Below, in pieces: positions 1-5,683 of a DNA stretch of 14,499 nucleotides. Source of the DNA: STD1-204 sp041649895 (GTDB lineage: Bacteria; Patescibacteriota; Minisyncoccia; Minisyncoccales; Minisyncoccaceae); the NCBI GenBank assembly GCA_041649895.1, contig JBAZMG010000024.1, positions 1-14,499 of the forward strand, written 5' to 3'. Positions within the stretch are counted from its first letter, which is position 1. The number at the start of each line of letters is the position of its first letter. A program made the position numbers and the translations under genes. The notes beneath the pieces are model-generated. The model was not told the DNA's origin. It saw only the letters and a program-made list of their open reading frames with translations, and ran no database searches.

Positions 1-1
1 A

Positions 2-769
2 ACAACACAGAAAGCCACAGTTGCCAAGGGACAAGTGTTTTCCAATTCCCTCCGAAATTCGTTGATGATTAACATGATTACTGAATACAAATTGGACGGC
101 AATGCTAGTGATACCTGGGGAACGCATACTGCCGGAACAGTCAGCGGAGCGTCAACTTATTCGTCTTGTCCGCAAGGCACTTGCTATAGCTTTGACAATA
201 TTGATGATTACATTGAATTGGCTGACGCTTCTGATCTAAGAATGACTACTGGTGGCACTATTTCTGTTTGGATATATCCGGAAAGCCACGGAGAAGGAAG
301 TCATGGTTCAATAATTTGTAAGGGTACCGATAGTCTTGCTACCGGCGGATATTATTTTATACTTGATTCGCCAAATAAAATAATAGGCCGGATTAACACC
401 GGAACCTATTTGGTTTCTTCTGGCGCGATAACTTTTAATCAATGGCAATTAATAACAGCTACCTTTAACGGTTCCGGTAGAAAGATATATCTTAATGGGG
501 TCGATATTACTTTTAGTGGCGGGGGCGAGACGGCCCTGCCACCAAATTCTTCGGGAATTATTAGGATTGGAAATGCTTCGTACTCTACAGATCAAACTTT
601 TGACGGATATATCGATGATGTTCAAATATATAATGCCATTATGCCCACTTCTCAAATCCAACAAATGTATTTCGCGGGCATTAACAAACTTTTTGCCAAA
701 AACCAAATCACTGCGTTAGATTATGACCAACGTCTCGCTGAATTATCAAATAATTACGCAAAAGAATAA
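2..769 (+). CDS. Prepilin-type LamG-domain protein, 5' end outside window (copy 1)
   Basis: The frame is open from the first bases of the window. Its first residues, TTQKATVAKGQVFSNSLRNS, match TTQKATIAKAQVFSNSLRNS of the neighbouring complete pseudopilin, so the class III signal and membrane helix lie upstream, outside the window. A GTG at position 35 is internal and is not the start. The body is a LamG/concanavalin A-like jelly roll: YIELADASDLR, the GTISVWIYPE strand, the QWQLITATFNGSGRKIYLNG strand and the FDGYIDDVQIYNAIMPTSQI strand are typical of the family. The C-terminus (NKLFAKNQIT..RLAELSNNYAKE) is also shared with copy 2. The likely role is a minor pilin or surface-displayed adhesin assembled by a type IV pilus-like machine; LamG folds often bind glycans. 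Membership in the family is clear, but the ligand is unknown. Confidence 0.88.
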   Translation, partial: TTQKATVAKGQVFSNSLRNSLMINMITEYKLDGNASDTWGTHTAGTVSGASTYSSCPQGTCYSFDNIDDYIELADASDLRMTTGGTISVWIYPESHGEGSHGSIICKGTDSLATGGYYFILDSPNKIIGRINTGTYLVSSGAITFNQWQLITATFNGSGRKIYLNGVDITFSGGGETALPPNSSGIIRIGNASYSTDQTFDGYIDDVQIYNAIMPTSQIQQMYFAGINKLFAKNQITALDYDQRLAELSNNYAKE

Positions 770-837
770 CCCTCCTTCGCTCCTACGGAGCTACGGCGAG
801 GCGAGGTAATGTTTGGGAGTCCGACACCCAAACATTA
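770..837. repeat. Folded intergenic repeat (copy A) plus adjoining 11-bp hairpin
   Basis: Bases 770-806 start with CCCTCCTTCGC and contain the small hairpin GCTCC-TAC-GGAGC followed by GCTACG. The same layout recurs at 8499-8534, where the inner hairpin is GCCC-TTC-GGGC, so the inner stem changes while its pairing is kept. Next to it, 807-817 (TAATGTTTGGG) pairs perfectly with 827-837 across a 9-nt loop. The hairpin ends 7 nt before the ATG of the next pseudopilin. It is followed by A's, not T's, so it is not a plus-strand terminator. It may be a REP-like palindromic element or control translation of the following gene. Confidence 0.6.
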
Positions 838-844
838 AAAAACA

Positions 845-1786
845 ATGAATAAAAGAATAAAAACAAAATTTGCATTCACCTTGATCGAGTTATTGGTGGT
901 AATAGCGATTATTGGGATTTTGTCTGCCTTGATCATTGTGGGGATTGGCTCAACAACACAAAAAGCCACAATCGCCAAAGCCCAAGTGTTTTCCAATTCC
1001 CTTCGAAATTCGTTGATGGAAAATTTGGTTTCAGAATGGAGACTTGATAATGGCTCTGGTACAACAGCAACCGATTCTTGGAGCGGAGGAAATAATGGAA
1101 CATTGACTGGGTTTGCGGATACAACTGCCGGATACGGAGATAATCATACTTCTGGATGGATGAGTAGTCCCAACTGTATATCCGGAACTTGTTTGAAATT
1201 TGATGGAACAGATGATTATATTGAAATGGCAAGTTCAGTTAATTTAAATTCTATTCAATTAGGATTTACATATAGTGGTTGGGTAAAATTTAATCAAATT
1301 ACGCGCAGTACAGATGGTTTTAATTGGCAAGCCTTTTTTACAAAAAATACTTATGGTAATTGGTTTGGGTTAATGTTATACAATGTTAATAAAACTCTAA
1401 GGTTTTATCATGTAGGATTGAATCCCATACAGACCGATTATTCTTGGAGCGATGTTCAGCCCGGCCAATGGTATTTCGTAAATGTTGTATATAATGGGTC
1501 TTTTACCAAGCATTACATTAATGGTGTATCGAAAACTAATACTGTAGTAACCGGAACACCAACAACAAATTTAAGTGCTTTGTGGATTGGGAAATCAACT
1601 TCAGGACCCTATATTTTTGATGGTTTAATAGACGATGTCCGCATATTTAATGCCGCAATTCCGACTTCTCAAATTGAGCAAATGTATTTTGTCGGACTGA
1701 ACAAACTTTTCGCCAAAAAACTGATCAAAAATACCGAATATTCCGATCGCCTCGCCGATCTGTCTATTGATTCCGCGAAAAATTAA
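845..1786 (+). CDS. Prepilin-type N-terminal cleavage/methylation LamG-domain protein (copy 2)
   Basis: A 313-residue protein with a textbook class III (type IV pilin) signal: a short basic leader MNKRIKTKFA, then FTLIELLVVIAIIGILSALI as the hydrophobic helix, with Glu at mature position +5. The residue before the predicted cut is Ala rather than the usual Gly. After the helix comes the conserved VFSNSLRNSLM segment, then a LamG jelly roll at about residues 65-285 (CLKFDGTDDYIEMA, FTYSGWVKF, GQWYFVNVVYNGS, FDGLIDDVRIFNAAIPTSQI), and a charged C-terminal tail shared with copy 1. It should be cut by a prepilin peptidase (not in the window) and displayed as a pseudopilin. The start was chosen because the leader is complete; no Shine-Dalgarno sequence is visible, and an 11-bp hairpin lies just upstream. 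It is tandem with copy 1, 75 nt apart. Confidence 0.92.
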   Translation: MNKRIKTKFAFTLIELLVVIAIIGILSALIIVGIGSTTQKATIAKAQVFSNSLRNSLMENLVSEWRLDNGSGTTATDSWSGGNNGTLTGFADTTAGYGDNHTSGWMSSPNCISGTCLKFDGTDDYIEMASSVNLNSIQLGFTYSGWVKFNQITRSTDGFNWQAFFTKNTYGNWFGLMLYNVNKTLRFYHVGLNPIQTDYSWSDVQPGQWYFVNVVYNGSFTKHYINGVSKTNTVVTGTPTTNLSALWIGKSTSGPYIFDGLIDDVRIFNAAIPTSQIEQMYFVGLNKLFAKKLIKNTEYSDRLADLSIDSAKN

Positions 1787-1796
1787 ATGATCACTA

Positions 1797-1825
1797 TTGT
1801 TGAATTTTATTTATTATTATATAAT
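1797..1825 (+). promoter_or_regulatory. Sigma-70-type promoter for the SPFH gene
   Basis: A TTGTTG -35 element (1797-1802), a 17-nt spacer and a perfect TATAAT -10 element (1820-1825) lie directly after the pseudopilin stop codon. Transcription would start near 1832, leaving a leader of about 70 nt before the SPFH start. Assigned by consensus only. Confidence 0.6.
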
Positions 1826-1903
1826 TGATTCAGTCGAAGAAAATAATTAAAAAAATTTGCGGGTTTTGGCTGTTATTTACCAAGCTCGCGTCATATTAAA
1901 ATT

Positions 1904-2764
1904 ATGGAAAACAGATCTTCCGGTGCAATCGGTTCGGTAGTGGTATTCTTTATAATTTTTATTTTGTGGATCTTTTCAATGGGAGGAAACGGCCTTTTTG
2001 CCGGTGGTATAACATTGATTGGGGTCGTGATCGTGATCGGTTTGGTCATTTTGCTTGGTGGATTGAGAATTATTGATCAATATGATCGAGGCGTTGTCTT
2101 GACGCTTGGAAAATATTCGAATACCAGACAGCCCGGATTGACTTGGATCTTCCCCGGCCTTCAAAGAATGATCAAGATCGATATGCGTATTACGACCACG
2201 GATATCCCGCAACAAGAAGTGATCACGAAAGACAACGTCCCGGTTGGCATTAACGCGGTAGTGTATTTTCAAGTGCAATCCGCGGAAAACGCGATCTTAA
2301 ACATTAAAGATTATACTTTGGCGGTTTCCCAATACGCGCAGGCGGCGCTTAGGGATGTTATCGGAGGAATTGAGCTTGATTCTCTGCTTTCCGAGAGAGA
2401 AAAAATCGCGGAAGAGATCCAAAAAATAGTCGTGGCCGCCACTCAATCTTGGGGTATATTGGTTACCGATATAAAAATACAGGACATTGAATTGCCTGCT
2501 GATATGAAGCGTGTTATGGCGAAACAAGCCGAATCCGAAAGAGAACGACGAGCCATTATTATCAGAGCGGAGGGAGAATTTCAGGCGTCCGAGCGATTGG
2601 CTCAAGCCGCGAGCGTTCTTAGCGCCATCCCGGGAGGACTTTCGATGAGAACTTTGCAGACAATAGAAAAAATAAACCCGGATCCGTCGAAAACAGTTAT
2701 TTTCGCTTTGCCGGTCGAGGTACTTGAGGGAATTAAAGCGATCTCTCAGTCAGTGAAAAAATAA
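1904..2764 (+). CDS. Slipin-type SPFH/Band 7 (stomatin-like) membrane protein
   Basis: A 286-residue protein. Two hydrophobic segments (about 10-27 and 33-54) are followed by a slipin-type SPFH core: RIIDQYDRGVVLTLGKY, the RQPGLTWIFPGLQRMIKIDM stretch, the TKDNVPVGINAVVYFQV strand, an AALRDVIGGIELDSLLSERE segment, and GILVTDIKIQDIELPADM. These are close to the stomatin/slipin consensus. Residues about 200-240 (MKRVMAKQAESERERRA..EGEFQA) form the usual Ala/Glu-rich coiled coil used for oligomerisation. Family members form large ring or cage assemblies in the membrane that organise microdomains or chaperone membrane proteases. The usual NfeD-type partner gene is absent here. The gene has its own promoter, no Shine-Dalgarno sequence, and ends 2 bp from the stop of a convergent gene. 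The family call is firm; the client or partner is unknown. Confidence 0.92.
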   Translation: MENRSSGAIGSVVVFFIIFILWIFSMGGNGLFAGGITLIGVVIVIGLVILLGGLRIIDQYDRGVVLTLGKYSNTRQPGLTWIFPGLQRMIKIDMRITTTDIPQQEVITKDNVPVGINAVVYFQVQSAENAILNIKDYTLAVSQYAQAALRDVIGGIELDSLLSEREKIAEEIQKIVVAATQSWGILVTDIKIQDIELPADMKRVMAKQAESERERRAIIIRAEGEFQASERLAQAASVLSAIPGGLSMRTLQTIEKINPDPSKTVIFALPVEVLEGIKAISQSVKK

Positions 2765-2766
2765 TA

Positions 2767-3423
2767 TTATACGATCTCTTTCAAAAAAGATTCCGCCAAC
2801 CCGGCGGTTTCTTTGTTTGATTGGTAAAAACTTTTCCAAACAACCACAATGTCGGCATCGTTAAAGATAGCGCGTTGTATTTCTCGTATCGTGTCTCCGC
2901 CGGCTACGGCAACCATAACATCATAATTTCCCTTGATTTGTTTTATCTGGTAATAGGGGATTTGTTTTTCTTTGGAAAATTCACTCTCGTCAACTCCCCG
3001 GTGAAGCATCACGATGTCGGGAAGTTTTTTTAATTTCTTTAAAACCGCGAGAGCGCTTTCAACATTCATCATATCGATTATCGAGTCGATTTGGAATTTT
3101 CGGCATTCCTCAATAAAGCTATTGATCGTTTCTATGGGTGCCACCCCTAGGCAGGTCGCCGCGCTGGCGCCGGCATCGGCCATCATCGCGACTTCGCGCG
3201 CGGCCAGGTCCGCGCATTTGTTGTCTGCCACAATATACGCTCCCGGAGGCGCCATTTCTTTTATTCTTGAAACCGCCTCGGTGCCATATATTTTGATCAA
3301 GGGTGTTCCCGCTTCGATCAAAATTCGATCCGAAACCGGGAGTCGCGAAATGATATCTCGCGCCTCTGAGAGGGTGCTATTGAGAGCGATATGAAGATAA
3401 TTTTTTCTTTTTTTGAGGATCAT
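2767..3423 (-). CDS. HUMPS-family protein, 3-hexulose-6-phosphate synthase-like (second paralog)
   Basis: A 218-residue TIM-barrel protein of the OMP decarboxylase superfamily, HUMPS branch (hexulose-6-phosphate synthase / keto-gulonate-6-phosphate decarboxylase). Visible signature residues are the IEAGTPLI loop (Glu37), the D-x-K-x-x-D metal/active-site motif as DNKCAD (67-72), DMMNV (117-121), LHRGVDE with His141 and Arg142, and the phosphate-binding VAVAGGDT loop (171-178). The final phosphate loop, usually G-R, reads W196-K197 here. HPS joins formaldehyde to ribulose 5-phosphate, and the reverse reaction supplies ribulose 5-phosphate. The gene begins 1 nt after the stop of its paralog, suggesting translational coupling, and lacks a Shine-Dalgarno sequence. 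No isomerase partner (PHI) is in view, so the exact substrate is not established. Confidence 0.8.
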   Translation of the reverse strand: MILKKRKNYLHIALNSTLSEARDIISRLPVSDRILIEAGTPLIKIYGTEAVSRIKEMAPPGAYIVADNKCADLAAREVAMMADAGASAATCLGVAPIETINSFIEECRKFQIDSIIDMMNVESALAVLKKLKKLPDIVMLHRGVDESEFSKEKQIPYYQIKQIKGNYDVMVAVAGGDTIREIQRAIFNDADIVVVWKSFYQSNKETAGLAESFLKEIV

Positions 3424-3424
3424 A

Positions 3425-4093
3425 TTATTTAACCAATTTTAAAAATTCTCCGGCCAAGTCCTCGCTTTCTCCCGGTGCTTCGTAAAAAGGGCGCCAGACG
3501 ACAGCGATATCCGAGTCGTTGAAAAAAGTTCTAACAACGTCGCGGACCGTTTCTCCTCCGGCCACGGATATCAAGACCTTGCCGTAAGCCCCCTTTATTC
3601 GGTGGATCTGGTCGTGTGGCAACTGTTTTTTTGTGCCCGCTTCGTTTTCGTCCACGCCGCGGTGTAAGACAACCACTGTCGGAAGTTTTTTTAATTTTTG
3701 CAAAACTTCAAACGGAAATTCCACATTCATCATATCAACCATTGAATCTATGCCGGCTTTTCCGCATTCGGATATGAATTCGTTTATGGTTTCCGTGGGC
3801 GCCAAACCCAAGCAGGTTGCCGCGCTGGCGCCGGCATCGGCCGAGGCCGCTACCTCCATCGATCCTCGGTCCATACATTTCAAATCTGCCACGATATATC
3901 CCGGTTTTTGCAATTTTTCATCCCACCATTCTCTTAGAGTGGAAATGCCTTGCTTGCCATATCTTTTGATCAGGGGAGTGCCCGCTTCAATAATTATTTT
4001 TTCCGAAGCCGGAAGCGCCGCGATCATACCTCTTACTTCTTCCAAGGGGCGATTAAAAGCTATCTGCAGATATTTTGATCTTTGATTAAGCAT
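3425..4093 (-). CDS. HUMPS-family protein, 3-hexulose-6-phosphate synthase-like (first paralog)
   Basis: A 222-residue paralog of the neighbouring HUMPS protein and first in the two-gene operon. It keeps the full set of family motifs: IIEAGTPLI with Glu36, DLKCMD (70-75), DMMNV (120-124), VLHRGVDE with His144 and Arg145, and the ISVAGGET phosphate loop (175-182). It ends with W200-R201, keeping the phosphate-binding arginine that its partner replaces with lysine. An in-frame extension upstream to 4195 is possible, but MLNQRSKYLQIAFN lines up with the partner's N-terminus MILKKRKNYLHIALN, so the start at 4093 is preferred. A likely promoter at 4106-4134 would leave a leader of only about 6 nt. 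As for the partner, the chemistry could be hexulose-phosphate formation or cleavage, or a related decarboxylation or aldol reaction. Confidence 0.82.
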   Translation of the reverse strand: MLNQRSKYLQIAFNRPLEEVRGMIAALPASEKIIIEAGTPLIKRYGKQGISTLREWWDEKLQKPGYIVADLKCMDRGSMEVAASADAGASAATCLGLAPTETINEFISECGKAGIDSMVDMMNVEFPFEVLQKLKKLPTVVVLHRGVDENEAGTKKQLPHDQIHRIKGAYGKVLISVAGGETVRDVVRTFFNDSDIAVVWRPFYEAPGESEDLAGEFLKLVK

Positions 4094-4105
4094 AATTATA
4101 TTTTT

Positions 4106-4134
4106 ATTATATATTATTATAAATAAATTGCCCA
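4106..4134 (-). promoter_or_regulatory. Candidate minus-strand promoter for the HUMPS operon
   Basis: Read on the minus strand, TGGGCA (4134-4129) and a perfect TATAAT (4111-4106) are separated by 17 nt. The predicted start, near 4099, gives an almost leaderless message for the ATG at 4093. A second TATAAT at 4121-4116 lacks a -35 element. The -35 lies inside the decayed pseudopilin remnant. Confidence 0.45.
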
Positions 4135-4234
4135 GCGTGCCGGATTGAATAAATTTTTCGGAAGGGGTGGAATTGGGTCGTTCGAATACCAACAAAGATT
4201 AGTCGAACCATCAAATAATTACGCTAAACAATAA
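4127..4234 (+). pseudogene. Remnant of a third LamG pseudopilin (C-terminal tail only)
   Basis: The plus strand translates as AGLNKFF..GIGS, then FEYQQRLVEPSNNYAKQ and a TAA at 4232-4234. This aligns with the shared C-terminal tail of the two intact pseudopilins (AGINKLFAKNQITALDYDQRLAELSNNYAKE and the corresponding end of copy 2). The last 24 bases differ from copy 1 at only two positions. The frame is closed by a stop codon at 4124-4126, and no LamG domain or pilin helix is present upstream. It is therefore a broken gene end, probably left by recombination or deletion in a pilin array. It overlaps the promoter region of the opposite-strand HUMPS operon. Confidence 0.75.
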
Positions 4235-4280
4235 ACTTAAAAGAATATTTGGGATTTCGGGATTTTAATTTCATTTGCGA

Positions 4281-4307
4281 TTGACTTAAAATAAAAAAAA
4301 GTATACT
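4281..4307 (+). promoter_or_regulatory. Promoter of the hicB-hicA operon, giving a leaderless transcript
   Basis: TTGACT (4281-4286) and TATACT (4302-4307) are separated by 15 nt, which is slightly short. The ATG at 4316 starts 8 nt after the -10 element, about where transcription should begin, so the message is expected to be leaderless or nearly so. Confidence 0.5.
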
Positions 4308-4315
4308 ATATAAAT

Positions 4316-4684
4316 ATGATAATCTCAAGGCCTAAAAATACGAAAAGCAAAGGATTTGTCGAATTTTTTGTTTATAAAGAAAAAGATGCCTTTATTGGAG
4401 TCTGTTTGACTTTTGATATTGTGGAAGAAGGAAAAGACCCCAAAAAACTCATGGATTCGTTGCACGAGGCGGCCTTGCTTCACATAAAAACAGTTATAGA
4501 TAAAAACCTTTCAGACGATTTACTTAACCGATATGCTCCAGTTGAGTATTGGAAAAAGTACTTTTCTCTTATGGATTCCTTAAGAAAGGCTCGTCTGCAA
4601 AAGCAACGATTGGAAAATTCTATGCAACAGATGTGCAAATACGATGAATCGATTTTTTCAATGAATGAACTGGCTAATTGTTAA
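4316..4684 (+). CDS. hicB: HicB-like antitoxin
   Basis: A 122-residue protein whose first 60 residues follow the HicB partial RNase H-like pattern: a strand (FVEFFVYKEKDAFIGVCL), then FDIVEEGKDPKKLMDSLHEAALLHI, the typical glycine turn followed by the long helix. HicB binds and neutralises the HicA mRNA interferase and often represses its own promoter. The C-terminal half is helical and basic (SLRKARLQKQRLE) and is not a recognisable ribbon-helix-helix or HTH, so DNA binding is not shown. The gene precedes hicA by 4 nt, the reverse of the classical hicA-hicB order. Similarity to HicB is judged by eye; the neighbouring HicA strengthens the call. Confidence 0.75.
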   Translation: MIISRPKNTKSKGFVEFFVYKEKDAFIGVCLTFDIVEEGKDPKKLMDSLHEAALLHIKTVIDKNLSDDLLNRYAPVEYWKKYFSLMDSLRKARLQKQRLENSMQQMCKYDESIFSMNELANC

Positions 4685-4688
4685 ATAA

Positions 4689-4931
4689 ATGCCGAGGGGA
4701 TTAAACAATTGGACATATAAGGATGTGAAAACTTTTCTTAAAGAGAAAGGTTTTGTTTTTTATAAAGAAAAAGAGGGCTCGCACGAAGCGTGGATAAGCG
4801 TCGATGAAAAATTTGTAGTGGAAATAAATTTTATAAGAGGCAAGGATTCTTACCCTCCAAGGACATTGGAAACAATGATTCGTCAATCTGGAATTTCGAA
4901 AAAATCGTGGCGAGAATGGTCATCAAAATAG
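4689..4931 (+). CDS. hicA: HicA-like mRNA interferase toxin
   Basis: An 80-residue protein matching the HicA double-stranded-RNA-binding fold: NNWTYKDVKTFLKEKGFVFY (first helix and strand), KEKEGSHEAWISV with the catalytic histidine (His32) in the conserved G-S-H motif, then VVEINFIRGKDSYPPRTLETMIRQSGISKKSW, which contains the typical loop and the R-Q-S/A-G-I helix. Family members cleave mRNA and arrest growth until HicB is replenished. It starts 4 nt after hicB with no Shine-Dalgarno sequence, so it is probably translated by coupling, and it is followed by an intrinsic terminator. The residues needed for activity appear intact. Confidence 0.85.
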   Translation: MPRGLNNWTYKDVKTFLKEKGFVFYKEKEGSHEAWISVDEKFVVEINFIRGKDSYPPRTLETMIRQSGISKKSWREWSSK

Positions 4932-4956
4932 CATAAAGATTAATTTATGTATTATT

Positions 4957-4981
4957 TCAGTGTCCCACCACTGATTTTTTT
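4957..4981 (+). terminator. Intrinsic terminator after hicA
   Basis: TCAGTG (4957-4962) pairs with CACTGA (4969-4974) around a 6-nt loop and is followed by seven T's. It separates the toxin-antitoxin operon from the next promoter, which begins at 4985. Confidence 0.75.
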
Positions 4982-4984
4982 GTA

Positions 4985-5012
4985 TTGACAAATATTGTGT
5001 ATAAAGTATAAC
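4985..5012 (+). promoter_or_regulatory. Sigma-70-type promoter for the cysteine-rich orphan gene
   Basis: A perfect TTGACA (4985-4990), a 16-nt spacer and TATAAC (5007-5012). The start would be near 5019, leaving a leader of about 40 nt that carries the purine-rich run AGGGAGGGAG (5033-5042). Confidence 0.65.
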
Positions 5013-5057
5013 CAAATCACATAGTTCTTATTAGGGAGGGAGCTAAAAGCGTAAGTG

Positions 5058-5555
5058 ATGATGAAGGAGGTTAGGATTACCGAGGTGCCCGACGGTATCA
5101 GCCTTGCTATCAGGTGTTGTGGTGATCGTTTCTGGGTATCGGAAGGGGCTAAAGCCGAATTTCAACCCTTTACTATTCCCGCGGTAGAGAATATATCCAC
5201 AACGTTCCGTTGCTTGGAATGCAAGCAAGTTCGCAAGCAAACTTGCACCGTTTCGTATAACGATGGTTTTTATACCCTGGAGTTTGATGGCTTGACTTTA
5301 GTCTATAACGGCGAACAAATTTGTCTCGTCGGTAAGTGCTATTGTGGCTATAACAATCTGAAGGATATTTGGACCGGGGAAGTCGCCCAAAGCCATTGTG
5401 TCAATAGCACGTGGGATGGGGAGTATGAATTTGAATGCCCCTGCAAAAGAACGATCTTGCTGGTTGTTCGCAAAGAGGGCAAACACTTTCACCTTTGCGA
5501 CCACAGGGAGCGGCCAAGGCTTACCAAGCGGGGCAAAATTTCCAAAGGGAGTTGA
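5058..5555 (+). CDS. Cysteine-rich protein of unknown function
   Basis: About 165 residues; I do not recognise the family. There is no signal peptide or membrane helix, so it is probably cytoplasmic. It carries many cysteine pairs and histidines: RCC (19-21), RCLEC (51-55), KCYCG (93-97), SHC (112-114), FECPCK (125-130) and HFHLCDH (143-149). This suggests two or more zinc knuckles in a beta-rich fold, each after a similar aromatic strand (FYTLEFDG, YEFECPC). The basic tail RPRLTKRGKISKG could contact nucleic acid. Starts are possible at GTG 5055, ATG 5058 or ATG 5061; the purine run at 5033-5042 is somewhat far from all three. Its own promoter and a following hairpin make it a single-gene unit. 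Zinc binding is an inference from the spacing of the cysteines. Confidence 0.7.
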   Translation: MMKEVRITEVPDGISLAIRCCGDRFWVSEGAKAEFQPFTIPAVENISTTFRCLECKQVRKQTCTVSYNDGFYTLEFDGLTLVYNGEQICLVGKCYCGYNNLKDIWTGEVAQSHCVNSTWDGEYEFECPCKRTILLVVRKEGKHFHLCDHRERPRLTKRGKISKGS

Positions 5556-5570
5556 AAATCAACCCCCTTT
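5544..5570 (+). terminator. Hairpin overlapping the stop codon of the cysteine-rich gene
   Basis: AAAGGGAGTTGA (5544-5555, containing the TGA stop) pairs with TCAACCCCCTTT (5559-5570) with one mismatch and a 3-nt loop. The T-run after it is weak (CGTTTACTTG), so it is a plausible but imperfect terminator. Confidence 0.5.
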
Positions 5571-5587
5571 CGTTTACTTGTTCTCTA

Positions 5588-5616
5588 TTTACTTTTATAA
5601 CAAAATATGTTATAAT
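5588..5616 (+). promoter_or_regulatory. Promoter with an embedded inverted repeat (possible operator)
   Basis: TTTACT (5588-5593), a 17-nt spacer and a perfect TATAAT (5611-5616). The perfect inverted repeat TTATAACA-AAATA-TGTTATAA covers 5595-5615, filling the spacer and most of the -10 element. This is a common place for a repressor to bind. The binder is unknown. Confidence 0.55.
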
Positions 5617-5683
5617 TTTGACAGTGCCAAGATCAGTATTGGCGCGGTTATTTGCTCTTATCAATTGAAAATGGAGAGATCTT

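Noticed and set aside
35..769. GTG at 35 as the start of the first LamG protein
   Set aside because: The frame is open upstream to the window edge and continues to match the pseudopilin paralog, so the gene is cut by the window rather than starting here.
807..837. Hairpin before the second pseudopilin as a terminator
   Set aside because: It is followed by A's on the plus strand and by no T-run on the minus strand. It is listed as part of a repeat instead.
4094..4195. Longer N-terminus for the first HUMPS protein
   Set aside because: The extension has no counterpart in the paralog, crosses the AT-rich promoter-like stretch and overlaps the pseudopilin remnant.
5064..5078. AAGGAGG followed 5 nt later by in-frame ATT as the true start of the cysteine-rich gene
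   Set aside because: ATT starts are very rare, and three normal start codons lie just upstream. The motif is better read as codons for Lys-Glu-Val.
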